A DNA stretch of 20,343 nucleotides from Chrysochromulina parva. Taxonomy: Eukaryota; Haptophyta; Prymnesiales; Chrysochromulinaceae. The notes under the pieces were generated by a model. It was not told the origin of the DNA, did no database searches, and saw only the letters and a list, made by a program, of their open reading frames with translations. Location of the stretch: positions 1 through 20,343 of the forward strand of contig PJAB01000812.1 of assembly GCA_002887195.1 (NCBI GenBank). The letters are read 5' to 3'. Positions within the stretch are counted from its first letter, which is position 1. The number at the start of each line of letters is the position of its first letter. The position numbers and the translations under genes were made by a program. This document shows positions 1 through 8,902 of this stretch, piece by piece.

Positions 1-338
1 AATGCCTCATGACCCAACGGCACACCGCCGACGGTGATGCCTGGAAGGAAAGGCTGGATGATGCAGATCTCTCTCTGAGTCGCCTCGGCTCCCTCGGGCG
101 TCCTCATCACGCCACCTCGCCGGTGTACAAAAGCTGACAAACACCGCGGGGTTACTAAACTCGGAATCGGAACGCAAGTCGCAGGGCGGTTTCCTACCTA
201 CCCCCCCCAAGCGTAGCACTGGATGACGGTTGGGGAACGCAACTGCCGCTCAACTCTCGGCAACTTGTGCAACCACCTGCAACGCCACCCACACACGAGC
301 ACTAGGCAACGCTCTCGGCACTCCGCCGCTCTCGGACG
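1..338. other. Left-edge region without a recognised gene
   Basis: No reading frame here resembles a known protein. The short frames on both strands look like random GC-rich translation. The stretch probably holds the promoter and 5' leader of the kinase gene to its right, and possibly the end of a gene outside the window. A run of eight C lies near 202-209. No RNA gene was recognised. Confidence 0.4.
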
Positions 339-1739
339 ATGCGCACCCAAATCGGACCTGCCCGCATTCTTCCGAAGAATGCCATACCATCTGCCTCACG
401 AGTCCTTCCGAACACTACTGCACCCATCAAGGAGCACGCAGCGCGATTTTCGCAGACGGTACTCAGCGTCGTGCGCATCCACGACCACTCCATCACATTG
501 ACGAGCAACGCTGGCAAGCCCCCAAACCTGACTCTGAAGGTGAAGACGCAGGTGGACCAGACTCGGACTCTTGCGCCATTCTCGCCATATAAGGTGGCAG
601 CGATGCACTTGCGCCCTAGGACTGCACCCATGACACCACGGACCAGCCGCTCATTGCGACCCCTACATATCATGCCCAGGATGCCGTCGCAGCGTCGGCC
701 AAAGACCTCGGCAGGGGAAGGTGGAGGCGCCCGCGCCACTGTATGTAATGATGTGGTGGCTGAGGTGAAGTTCGCCAAGATCGAGGCGCGTGGCTGGACG
801 GTCGACACCACGCCGATTGGCGAGGGCAGCTTCGGCACGGTCCACGTATGCAGCGCATCACACAATGCAACGAAGACGGCCAAGATGCGCGTATGCAAAG
901 CCGTGCGCCTGCCCACCTCACACGATCGCGAGGATTTCCGGCGAGAGGTTCGGATCCTCAAAGCGTGTGGTGAGCACAAACACATTTGTCGCATCGTTGA
1001 CGTCGCGGAGGACACGCGCTTCGGGTACCTCGTGCTGCAAGCGTGCACGGGTGGTGAGCTCTTTGATCGCATCAATAGCCGCAAGCTAGATGAACGTGAG
1101 GCGGCGAAGGCGTGTGCCGACGTGCTGTCGGCACTCAGCTTCCTTCGGGCGAAGCGCATCGTGCACCGTGACATCAAACCCGAGAACCTGATGTACAAGG
1201 ACATGCAGCCGGGGTCGCCGTTGCTGCTGATCGACTTTGGCTTCGCCACTCAGCTTGAGTACGAGAGCCGCCGCTTGACTGAGATATGCGGCACTGCCGC
1301 TTACACGGCGCCAGAAGTGCTACGCGGTGACTACTCTCTCGCGTGCGACATGTGGTCGCTCGGTGTGGTGGCACATGTCATCTTGACTGGCAAGCTGCCC
1401 TTTAACGGACGTAATGACGACGAGAAGGAGGCGCGCATCCTGCGACATACCGTCCTCTCGTTTGCGGGCGCGCGCACGTGGGGCACCGTTTCAGACGCAG
1501 CAAAGGACTTCATCCAAAAGCTCTTGAATCCTGATGAGCACACGCGCATGGGCACCCGCGCGGCACTACAGCACCCATGGATCATGTCGTGCGGCGCGCC
1601 TGCCGCTCAAATTCACCCGGGCGCGAGCAGCCCAAGTCCAACTTGGATGGATAAGGTACTTCAGTCTATTCAGTGCAGCCCAAGGAGCAGGATCTCACCA
1701 CTGATCAGCGCCGCACCGCATGCTGTGATGGTTTGCTAG
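339..1739 (+). CDS. CAMK-like serine/threonine protein kinase
   Basis: A single kinase domain spans about residues 153-415 of 466. The ATP-binding loop GEGSFG is at 161-166, the ATP lysine is K187 in VCKAV, and the helix-C glutamate is probably E203. The catalytic loop HRDIKPEN is at 276-283, DFG at 299-301 and APE at 324-326, so all catalytic residues are present and the enzyme should be active. The domain ends with a typical HPW motif near 412. The HRDIKPENLMY loop and the GGELFDRI segment are typical of calcium/calmodulin-dependent and CDPK-type kinases. No EF hands follow the domain, and the 50-residue tail has no recognisable regulatory motif, so calcium control is not shown. Residues 1-150 are low in complexity. 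Met89 (position 603) is an equally good start, and a GTGCGC intron-like sequence near 470 makes the N-terminus doubtful. The substrate is unknown. The next gene follows closely on the same strand. Confidence 0.88.
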   Translation: MRTQIGPARILPKNAIPSASRVLPNTTAPIKEHAARFSQTVLSVVRIHDHSITLTSNAGKPPNLTLKVKTQVDQTRTLAPFSPYKVAAMHLRPRTAPMTPRTSRSLRPLHIMPRMPSQRRPKTSAGEGGGARATVCNDVVAEVKFAKIEARGWTVDTTPIGEGSFGTVHVCSASHNATKTAKMRVCKAVRLPTSHDREDFRREVRILKACGEHKHICRIVDVAEDTRFGYLVLQACTGGELFDRINSRKLDEREAAKACADVLSALSFLRAKRIVHRDIKPENLMYKDMQPGSPLLLIDFGFATQLEYESRRLTEICGTAAYTAPEVLRGDYSLACDMWSLGVVAHVILTGKLPFNGRNDDEKEARILRHTVLSFAGARTWGTVSDAAKDFIQKLLNPDEHTRMGTRAALQHPWIMSCGAPAAQIHPGASSPSPTWMDKVLQSIQCSPRSRISPLISAAPHAVMVC

Positions 1740-1945
1740 ATTTAGGCTGCAAGGGGGTATGTCGTACAATGCCTCGTCCCCGAACCGAACCCATTCATTC
1801 ATAACACATGAACGAGTCCGCCGCGAAAAGATTGACGCTGACCTCGTTCGTGTGTCCTCGACCTGTGAAGAGAACAGACGTGTGTGTTCATATGAAGAGC
1901 AGGATTCCGCCGCCGCATTCTCTGCGAGTCCCGCGAGTCCCGCAT

Positions 1946-4003
1946 ATGTCGCAGCAACTCGCGCTGCCCTCGGCCAAGTACACGCTCAACGACCGCCTCA
2001 CGCTCAAGGAGAAGGTGGTGAGCGAGTACGAGGTGCTCTGGTCGCGCGGCGACCTGCCAAACTTTGCCAACCTCTTCGCCCTCAAGGTCAACGCCATCTG
2101 GCTGCAGGACCACGTGGGATCATGCACGGCGGCGGAGCTTGTGCAGCGACGGCCAGCCATCCGCAAGCTCTTTGCCGCGTGCTGCGCGCGTCTCGGGGAA
2201 GAGCATCCTGCCGACGTCCAGTCGCACGCGATGGAGACGCTGTCGGGCATCTTCCTTGGCATCGGCTGCCGCACCTTCACAAACCCGATCTCTGAGGTCC
2301 TCGAGCTGCTGTGTGGGCTGGACGAGGCCGACGCAGTCTTCGGCGCGCTCTTTGGCGACATCAAGCGCATCCTCACTTCGCCGCGGCGCGGCGCGGCCCA
2401 CGTAGCGCTCCGGCGCGCGGCGGTGCGCCTGCTGCTCGCCCTCGCCGCCTCCGCATCAGACCTGCAATCCAACATCCTCGTCGAGTTTCTGATGCCGAAG
2501 GGCTTCGACGCGCCCCTGACCGTGCTGCTGGCCCAGGTGGCCGACGCCGAGCCACCACCGCCGTCCGCGGCCGCCGCCGCCGCCGACGGATCGAGCAGCG
2601 CCTCATCCGCCGCCGCGTCCGCCGTGGCCACTTCGGCCGTCGAGGACGCGGCGCTGCTGCTTGTGCTGCTCGCAGCGTACCGTCGGCACGAGCGGCCGAA
2701 CGGCTTCCTGCGCGTGGTTACGGACGCGACGGCCGAGGCGCCGCATCTGCAGGCCCTCGCGCAGGTCTCTCGCAAGGTCTTCGAGCGCTGCATGTACCCT
2801 GCCGAGGCTGCGGCCGCCTCCTCGTACCTGGGAGCGTCGTGGGGCTATTCCTTGGCGCGATGGGCCGAGTGGGGCGCGCACTTGATCACGATGGAGTCGT
2901 ACCTGCCCACCTCGATCACGAGCCAGCTCTCGTCGCCCGAGGCCCTTCGCACCAACGCCGCGCCGCTCACGGTCGCGCTGCTCATCTGCTACGAGCTCGC
3001 GGTGCCACGTGGTGGCGCCACGCTCGCCGAGCTCTGCGCACAGATGGATGCGGTGCCAGCGGCACTGGGCGGCGGCTCGGCGCGTGGCGCACTGCTGCGC
3101 CATCTCTTCTCTGTCGCGTCGCTCCTCGCGTGCGACGCGCGCGACGCCCTCCTCGTGGCTCAGCTGCGGCTGGCGCTGCTGGTCATTGAACGGGTGCTCG
3201 ATGGCGCCAAGTCGGCACCGCTGCTGCTCTCCGTCGATCTCGGAGGCGGGCTGCCGCTCTGGGCCTTTTCATCTTCGCACATCACCGACCGCCAGCTGCC
3301 CTCGCCGCAGCCACTCCTCGGAGGCGCATACACGCTACTCGCGATGCTGCTCACTCAGAACCTGCGCCGTGCTAGCTTCCACCCACCTCTCTATGTGCAA
3401 GCACTCACCCTTCTGCAGAGGCTCATGATCGCACAGCACCGCGCGCAGACGACGCTGCCGCTCCTCAAGTGGGAGGAGCTCTGGGCAGCCCTCTTCACTG
3501 TCGCCGACTTCATCTCCAATGACGACGTCTTCATGCAGCGCGGCGCGCCCGAGGTAGGTCTGCGTGTGCTCGAGGTCATCAACGTGCTGGTCACGCTCGG
3601 CGACGCCATCTTGCCCTCGGCCTCGCACTTCGAGAGCTTCGCCTACGAGCTCGTGCGTCGCCATCGAACGTTTGAGAAGCTCTACCGTGTCGCGCGCCAG
3701 CAAGCTCCACACCTGGTCAAGGCTCTTTCACTCGCTCGCTCGCTCATCGTGGGCGCACTCGAGGCGATCGGGAAGATGGACCCCAACGCCGCGGCCAACC
3801 TGACGTCGTATCAGGCACTCGACATCATCCGCGCGCTGCAGCCGAGCGTCAAGCCTGAGGATAGGGCCTCGTTGCTAAGGCCGCCCACGCAGATGGCGCC
3901 GCATGAGCAGCTCGCACTCTCGCAGTCGCTGCTGCGCGTGCTCCTCGCCCACTGCCGTCGCGACGGCTCGCTTGCACCCATTCACCACGAGGACTGTGTC
4001 TGA
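1946..4003 (+). CDS. ARMH3: ARMH3 (C10orf76) homologue, armadillo-like helical protein
   Basis: This is a helical-repeat protein of the ARMH3/DUF1741 family. In animals ARMH3 binds PI4KB at the Golgi and supports PI4P production and GBF1/Arf1-linked secretion. Two blocks give the match: an N-terminal LKEKVV segment that begins about 20 residues from the start, as in the human protein, and LLKWEELWAALF (from residue 506) followed by LVTLGDAILPS and a YELVRRHRTFEKLYRV segment, which mirror the human order. I chose the ATG at 1946. It gives 685 residues, close to the human 689, and the same spacing to LKEKVV. The frame is open up to an ATG at 1808, which would add 46 Pro/Arg-rich residues. A low-complexity Ala/Ser insert (around 2545-2645) lies in a helical loop region and looks specific to this lineage. 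No membrane segment is visible. The Golgi role is inferred from the family. Confidence 0.85.
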   Translation: MSQQLALPSAKYTLNDRLTLKEKVVSEYEVLWSRGDLPNFANLFALKVNAIWLQDHVGSCTAAELVQRRPAIRKLFAACCARLGEEHPADVQSHAMETLSGIFLGIGCRTFTNPISEVLELLCGLDEADAVFGALFGDIKRILTSPRRGAAHVALRRAAVRLLLALAASASDLQSNILVEFLMPKGFDAPLTVLLAQVADAEPPPPSAAAAAADGSSSASSAAASAVATSAVEDAALLLVLLAAYRRHERPNGFLRVVTDATAEAPHLQALAQVSRKVFERCMYPAEAAAASSYLGASWGYSLARWAEWGAHLITMESYLPTSITSQLSSPEALRTNAAPLTVALLICYELAVPRGGATLAELCAQMDAVPAALGGGSARGALLRHLFSVASLLACDARDALLVAQLRLALLVIERVLDGAKSAPLLLSVDLGGGLPLWAFSSSHITDRQLPSPQPLLGGAYTLLAMLLTQNLRRASFHPPLYVQALTLLQRLMIAQHRAQTTLPLLKWEELWAALFTVADFISNDDVFMQRGAPEVGLRVLEVINVLVTLGDAILPSASHFESFAYELVRRHRTFEKLYRVARQQAPHLVKALSLARSLIVGALEAIGKMDPNAAANLTSYQALDIIRALQPSVKPEDRASLLRPPTQMAPHEQLALSQSLLRVLLAHCRRDGSLAPIHHEDCV

Positions 4004-4543
4004 CACGACGCCACGCGCTCAGCCAGAGGCGTGTGGGGCGAGCGAGTCGAGACTTGAGATAGTGAAGAGTGTTGCGGGCTTACGGTTCGTCTCCGAACGG
4101 GCTGGTGTGCGATTCTATGCCGCCAACATGTGTTTCCTTGTGTTCCCGGCTGTTTCCGGCGCGTTGGCGGCTATGTGGCGCTGCACATGGTCGACAAACG
4201 TCGGCGGTAGCCGTTGGTAGTAGGATTCTTCGATAACGAGATCAAAACGTTCTTCGGGGCATCGTTAACATTGTCCAGACAGCCTAGAATTTGGTAGAAT
4301 GATCGGATACCACTCATACGCACACATGACAGCAGGACACCCACGACCTCAGACCAGTCTCAGACCGCATGCCCGTCACACCGGCCACCGCCTCAGGTCG
4401 GGCAGTTACATGTATCAAACAAGCAAGCATTGCTGAAGTATGAGAGAAGGGTCGAGCGGAGCCGTCCGTCGAGTCGGTGGTGGAGTGAGCGTGGGGGGAC
4501 CGCGACGAAACTGAACTGAACTGGTGACCCGTTCACGTGATCA
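4004..4543. promoter_or_regulatory. Intergenic region between ARMH3 homologue and carotenoid oxygenase
   Basis: This 540-bp stretch has no convincing gene. It should hold the 3' end of the ARMH3 transcript and the promoter of the carotenoid oxygenase. A 9-bp perfect inverted repeat (gccgccaac at 4119-4127, gttggcggc at 4163-4171) has a 35-nt spacer. The middle part (about 4210-4330) is visibly richer in A/T than the flanking genes. No clear TATA box could be assigned. Confidence 0.35.
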
Positions 4544-6325
4544 GTGCGAATCAACATGCTCTGCATGGTTTTCGGCATCGTTCCGTCCGGCATCGTTCCG
4601 TCCCCGAAGCTAGCCAGAGAGGCCTGGCAGGCCGCGTTTGCGACACAACCAGCCGAGTTCTCGATGGTGCCTCTCCGCACGAGTGGCAACCTTCCCGCGG
4701 GGCTCCTTGGCGGCACGCTCTACAAAAACGGCCCCGCCAATTTCGAGCGTGGCGGCATCAAATATGCACACTGGCTGGACGGCGATGGGTATGTGACGGC
4801 GCTGCACATCACAGAGGCTGGTCAGGCCGTTTGGAGTGGGCGCTACGTTCGGACGACCGCCTTGATCCAAGAGGAGGCCGCAGATGCGGTGCTGTACCGT
4901 ACCACATTTGGCACACAGAAGCCGGGTGGCCTGCTCTCAAACGCTTTCGACCTCCGGCTCAAGTCGCCCGCGAATACCAATGTGCTTGCCTTTGGCGATG
5001 CTGTGCTCGCGCTGTGGGAGGCGGGCCCACCATACGCACTGGATCCGAAGACACTCGCATACAAAGGCGCTAGCTCGCTCGGAGGGCGGCTGAGGCTGAG
5101 TGCGAGTCACGGTGCCCTCCCAGGCACAACGTCGGTACGCTGGCTCGATGAGGCGCTCGAGGCTGCCGGGCTGCTCACCGATGCGTGCTCAGCACACCCA
5201 AGAGAGGATGCGGCCGACAGGCGTGCGACGATTGCTTGGTCCTGGCGACAACGGCTCGTCGGCCCTCCGGCGATCGAGATCGCGTTGCATACGCTCTCGC
5301 ACGACGAGGGCAGCGCGTCCGCGTCATTGACCTCCTCTTCGCCGCCGCCGGTGCGCGCACTGCTCGACGACGTGGCTTTTGCGCCGCACGACATGGCGCT
5401 CTCGCGCGCGCACGCACTCTTCGTGACTTCTCCGACCGCCGTCGACCTGCCACCTTATCTGTTTGGGTTTCGCGGCCCCGCCCAGTGCACCCACTTCGTG
5501 CATGGCATACCCATGGCCGGGAGCAAGATCCACCTCGTGCAGCGCACAGGCGGCGAGGGAATCTGCGGAGCCACGACGGTCGTCGACATCGGCCGTGCGT
5601 TCCATCCGGTGCACCACGCGAATGCATGGGAGGAAGAGCGGGGCGCGGACGTTACGGCTGGAGGCTCGGAGCGGGAACCGCAGACGGTCCTGCGCTTGAT
5701 TTCAAGCTGCTGGCCGCCCGAGGCAGTCGAGCGGTTTGCGCGCGAGGGCTCGTCGCTGCTTGGCTCCTGGGACGAGCTCGTATCGGGAGATTTCTCCAAG
5801 GTGGCCATGACCAACCTTGTGCGGTTCTCTGTCGATCTTGAGTCGCACCGCGTCACGGAACATACTGTGCTCGCCAACGGCGCTCAGTTCGACCATCCTC
5901 GTGTGCATCCACGCTGGGCTACGCGACAGATCCGTTTCGTCTTCGGCACACTCGGCCGGCGTGACAACGGCGGAGTGATGGACTGCGAGCCCGAGCCGCC
6001 GCAGAGCTTTGGATGCTTCGACGTGAGCGGCGCGGGATCGCTGGTGGACGCATGGTTTGCTGGGGAGCGGCGCCTGGTGGATGAAGCGACCCTTGTTCCT
6101 ATGACCACGGCGGATGGCGTTCAAGAAGACATCGAGGAGCGTGCGGTTTGGCTCATCGCGCCCGTTTTCGACGGGGCGACGCGTCGGACGTCGTATGTGA
6201 TTCTCGATGGCCGAGCGCTCGCTCGCGGGCCGGTGTGGGAGTGCGAGTTGGACACGCACGTGCCCTGGGGGCTGCACGGGGCGTGGGTGAGTGGGGCTCG
6301 CACACGCGCACGGACCGCTGATTGA
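4544..6325 (+). CDS. Carotenoid cleavage oxygenase (CCD/RPE65 family)
   Basis: A non-haem iron dioxygenase that cuts carotenoids or apocarotenoids at a double bond. The four iron-binding histidines can be placed in their family motifs: H218 in SAHPR, H282 in APHDMAL, H357 in HHANAWEE and H578 in WGLHGAW. The N-terminal blade motifs GTLYKNGP (57-64) and HWLDGDG (76-82) and the late GxxFDHPRVHPRW segment (446-458) are also typical. In that late motif an Asp (D450) stands where many members have Glu. The length of 593 is slightly longer than usual (about 500-550), partly through a Ser-rich loop at 255-270. The start is uncertain: Met1, Met5 and Met8 all lie before a short hydrophobic stretch containing a duplicated GIVPS. 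That stretch could be a signal for plastid or ER import, but no firm transit peptide is visible. The cleavage position and substrate cannot be read from the sequence. Confidence 0.93.
   Translation: MRINMLCMVFGIVPSGIVPSPKLAREAWQAAFATQPAEFSMVPLRTSGNLPAGLLGGTLYKNGPANFERGGIKYAHWLDGDGYVTALHITEAGQAVWSGRYVRTTALIQEEAADAVLYRTTFGTQKPGGLLSNAFDLRLKSPANTNVLAFGDAVLALWEAGPPYALDPKTLAYKGASSLGGRLRLSASHGALPGTTSVRWLDEALEAAGLLTDACSAHPREDAADRRATIAWSWRQRLVGPPAIEIALHTLSHDEGSASASLTSSSPPPVRALLDDVAFAPHDMALSRAHALFVTSPTAVDLPPYLFGFRGPAQCTHFVHGIPMAGSKIHLVQRTGGEGICGATTVVDIGRAFHPVHHANAWEEERGADVTAGGSEREPQTVLRLISSCWPPEAVERFAREGSSLLGSWDELVSGDFSKVAMTNLVRFSVDLESHRVTEHTVLANGAQFDHPRVHPRWATRQIRFVFGTLGRRDNGGVMDCEPEPPQSFGCFDVSGAGSLVDAWFAGERRLVDEATLVPMTTADGVQEDIEERAVWLIAPVFDGATRRTSYVILDGRALARGPVWECELDTHVPWGLHGAWVSGARTRARTAD
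4574..4603 (+). repeat. Perfect 15-nt tandem duplication in the oxygenase N-terminus
   Basis: The unit ggcatcgttccgtcc occurs twice in direct succession (4574-4588 and 4589-4603). It keeps the reading frame and encodes GIVPS twice (residues 11-20). It lies in the part of the protein before the conserved domain, where length changes are tolerated. Confidence 0.95.
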
Positions 6326-6833
6326 CTCTGATCGATGGATGGATCGTTTATTGAAGAGGTGCCTTCGCTTGCTATAGATGCTGGGCTCCGGTGTGTGCCG
6401 CACTGTGCCGCCCAGCGGGTATGGCGCGCGTGGCGGCCGTCACTGTGCGGTGTGTCGGCCCGGTGACTGTCGCTGCGCGCGGCGAAGGTGTCTAGTGCGA
6501 CGGGTATACGTCTACACCGGGAGGCGACCCCACGGATTAAGCGGATAACGCGTCAAACATGAAGGATGGTCTCCATGGTGCCGGCGATCGTCCCCGAACA
6601 CGTCACGCACCCCAGGCAGCTCGCAGCGGCCGGGCCTGCGTCTCGCGACTCCGTTCCTGGGGCTCGCGCGTGACGCACGTGATCCGTGAAGCGTTCGGAA
6701 CGGCTTAATATACCGCGTCCGGAATTAGTGTCCATAGTGAGCGCTGGGCCGCTGGCCGCTTCTTGAGGAGGGCCGACTCGTGACCGGCTCGTCGGTCAAC
6801 TGATGGTCGGCGGCGAGCTCCACTTCGCACTGT
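6326..6833. other. Convergent intergenic region
   Basis: This 508-bp stretch lies between the 3' ends of the carotenoid oxygenase (+) and the DUF4116 gene (-), so it should contain both 3' untranslated regions. Near 6390-6470 the trinucleotide-rich sequence repeats gcactgtgccg-like words. An AT-rich patch ttaatata sits near 6705-6712. Short frames in it do not resemble known proteins. No canonical AATAAA signal was seen. Confidence 0.35.
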
Positions 6834-7901
6834 TCATCCGCCCGAGTTCTTCGGACTCGCCTTCGCCAGCGCCTCCGCGAGCGAGGTAACTGCCGCTCGG
6901 GCGAGCGCAAGGTCTTGCAGACGCGGGTCGAGATGCTCAAAGGCGGCGCCGTTGGCTCTTATCGCCGCTTCCACAAAGGGCCGATCGGCGAGCAACTCGG
7001 CGCTGCAGTGCTGCAGCACGCGCCCGTCGAGCGCGACCGCCTCTAGCAGAAACTGTTGGTCCACCTTCAGTTCAGCTGCGGCTAAGCGCACGCATGGCCC
7101 ATTCTGCTGACCAACGAGTTCGAGCATGAAGCGCCGATCGGCCTTTAGAGTCGCTGCTGCATGCTGGAAGGCGGCCGCATCACCGGCGCGCACCGCGGCC
7201 TTGACGATGGCTTCATTCGAGCACAAATTTTCCGCCGCGAACTGTAGTGCCCCTCCGTTCTGCTTGCACGCGTGGAGCACGAGATCGTGATCTGCTCGCA
7301 GTTCCTCGGACGCAAAACTCAGTGCGGTGCCCTGCTGCGTCACCGCAGCCATCACGGTCTCTTTGTCTGCACGAAGAACGGGGCTGGCGAACTGGAGCGC
7401 ATGACCACACTGCTTCACGGCGGTTTGCACGATTGCAATGTTGTCTCGGAATGGAATGTCTGCGTACTCTAGGGCGCAGCCATTTGCTTGCACCGCCATG
7501 CGCACAAAACTCTCATCTTTGAGCAGCGCCGGCGAAGCGTACTTCAGTGCCGCCGCACTCTGTTTTACGGCCATCAGCACCACCTCTCGGTCCGCCTTGA
7601 GAGCTTCGGTGCTAACATGCTCCAGAGCGAGGCCGTTGCTCTGTACTGCGATCAGCACCAACTCTTTGCTCGCTCGCAGATCACTGCTGGCATATCGCAG
7701 TGCATCTCCGTATGACCTAACTGCCGAAGACACCACAGCGCGATTCCCACGTATCGAATCTGCAGCGTATCGCAGAGCGTGCCCTCCACAACTTTGCAAA
7801 ACTTCCATAGCAAGTTTCTCGTCTGTTATCGGCACGTCAGCCATCACCTCAACAGCTGCTTCTGGGGTGGGATCTCCAGCCTCGGGCTCGGCCTCTGGCA
7901 T
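6834..7901 (-). CDS. DUF4116 repeat protein (about twelve repeats)
   Basis: Almost the whole protein (about residues 27-345 of 355) is made of 24-26-residue repeats. Each reads roughly D/N-x-x-x-V-x-x-A-V-x-x-x-G-x-A-L-x-x-A-S-x-x-L-R-A, the pattern of DUF4116. I count twelve repeats plus a partial thirteenth at the end. The spacing and the buried Ala/Leu/Val positions suggest a right-handed helical solenoid, which would serve as a binding surface rather than an enzyme. The first 25 residues are acidic (rich in Glu, Asp, Pro) with no membrane or targeting signal. The repeats are diverged at DNA level, so they are old, not a recent expansion. DUF4116 is known from protists, algae and some bacteria, with no defined function. 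Partner and location are unknown. The start at 7901 gives the longest clean frame. Confidence 0.85.
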   Translation of the reverse strand: MPEAEPEAGDPTPEAAVEVMADVPITDEKLAMEVLQSCGGHALRYAADSIRGNRAVVSSAVRSYGDALRYASSDLRASKELVLIAVQSNGLALEHVSTEALKADREVVLMAVKQSAAALKYASPALLKDESFVRMAVQANGCALEYADIPFRDNIAIVQTAVKQCGHALQFASPVLRADKETVMAAVTQQGTALSFASEELRADHDLVLHACKQNGGALQFAAENLCSNEAIVKAAVRAGDAAAFQHAAATLKADRRFMLELVGQQNGPCVRLAAAELKVDQQFLLEAVALDGRVLQHCSAELLADRPFVEAAIRANGAAFEHLDPRLQDLALARAAVTSLAEALAKASPKNSGG

Positions 7902-8210
7902 GGCGCACGATATTGGCCCAAAGGCGGCTTTAGGCTCAACCGCGTTCGGTTCACGGAGCTATTGACGATAGACTCCGCATGAATTTCTTCTCCAACTTCA
8001 TTGTGAATTGAAACGCGCTGACTCTTTTTCATTGTGAACGAACAGCGTCCAGACTTATCGACGGCCACGCTACGCGTGGAGGTGAATTGGGCTCTCGCCT
8101 TACGACTGTCGCGCGCGCGGGCGTGCGTGCAGACCAGAGTCTCTCGAGAGCGACTGCACACACGTGCCGTGGTACCGAGCTGCCGACGTTGTGCGCCTTA
8201 CAGCTATGCC
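7902..8210. promoter_or_regulatory. Region between DUF4116 gene and small plastid-protein gene
   Basis: Both neighbours are on the minus strand, so this 309-bp stretch holds the 3' end of the upstream small spliced gene and the promoter of the DUF4116 gene. The part at about 8095-8130 is an alternating GC/GT-rich run. No conserved reading frame was seen and no promoter motif could be assigned. Confidence 0.3.
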
Positions 8211-8902
8211 TCACCGGTTCTTCTGATCCTTTTCACGCGCCTGCTTCGCCTTCTCGATCCGATTCTGGTCGATCTTCATCCATGGAGCAAGCTCGCGCCC
8301 GCCCTGATACACGAGGCACAGAGAACGCGCTGAGATGATTGGTGCGGGACGCGCGAGCAGAGTGCGGCAGCAGTTAGTTGCAGGGGCCCGCGCACCGCTC
8401 CCATCATGTTATTCCTCTTGCCCTCCTTTTTCTCGGCGGGCTCGGTGACCGCTCCCGTACCCGAGTCATCGAAGAACGCGTCTCCAATTTTCTTCAGATT
8501 GGTGGGGGTCTTGGGCGTGTCCACAGCACCTTCTTCGGGTGTCACTGTCACAGCGGAGAAGTCTGTCGACGAGACGGCGTCGAAGGCGAACTTCAGGATG
8601 AAGAGCAGGAGGCCTACGAATGCTACGTTGATTGCACCGCCGACCACGAAACCCATGATATTACCAATAACATCATCACCACCGCCGCTCTGCTGCACTG
8701 CGGAAGGTGCGTACGGATTGTCGACGACCTCAGCAAAGGCTGGGGGCAAAGTTGTGGTGATGGCGCCCAGCACCGCAGCCGCGGGCCGGAGCGCGGGCCG
8801 GCTTTCGGGAACCACGAACTTGCCCGTGGGGTTGATCGCAAGTGCGCCCACAGTCGAACATAAAGTACTGAGCATTTTCTGAATGCGTTGCGAGATTGTC
8901 AT
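8211..8902 (-). CDS. Small putative thylakoid membrane protein, two exons
   Basis: Exon 1 is 8902-8396 (169 codons) and exon 2 is 8303-8211 (30 codons plus TGA), joined in phase 0 across a GTGCGC...CAG intron. The 199-residue product has an N-terminal region free of acidic residues before E34. Next comes a hydrophobic stretch ending PPAFA at residues 53-57, a good lumen-type cleavage site followed by EVVDNPYAPS. One membrane helix runs at about 82-107. A Thr/Glu-rich part is followed by a strongly basic and acidic tail that starts GGRELAPWMKID. The tail exists only if the intron is removed. Unspliced, the frame runs to 8276 with unlikely Cys/Arg-rich residues. I do not recognise the family. 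Plastid location is inferred from the targeting pattern. Met10 is an alternative start, and an extra 5' exon is possible (9033-8971, intron 8970-8903). Confidence 0.65.
8304..8395 (-). other. Predicted 92-bp spliceosomal intron
   Basis: On the minus strand the intron starts GTGCGCGGG at 8395 and ends TATCAG at 8304. Removing it joins exon 1 in phase 0 to a coding-like tail (ELAPWMKID...) that ends at a TGA at 8211. Its first six bases equal those of the other intron in this window. Support is from reading frame and splice-site agreement only. Confidence 0.7.

Noticed and set aside
302..1249. Long open frame on the minus strand opposite the kinase
   Set aside because: It lies opposite a kinase domain with intact motifs. 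Its translation is Arg/Ser-rich and resembles no family, as expected for a shadow frame in GC-rich DNA.
4119..4171. 9-bp inverted repeat as a terminator
   Set aside because: The 35-nt spacer is long, no T-run follows, and eukaryotic genes do not end by such hairpins. A match this long could occur by chance in several kilobases.
6553..6735. 60-codon minus-strand frame in the convergent region
   Set aside because: It has no conserved motif and lies in expected 3' untranslated DNA. The codon pattern is not distinct from background.
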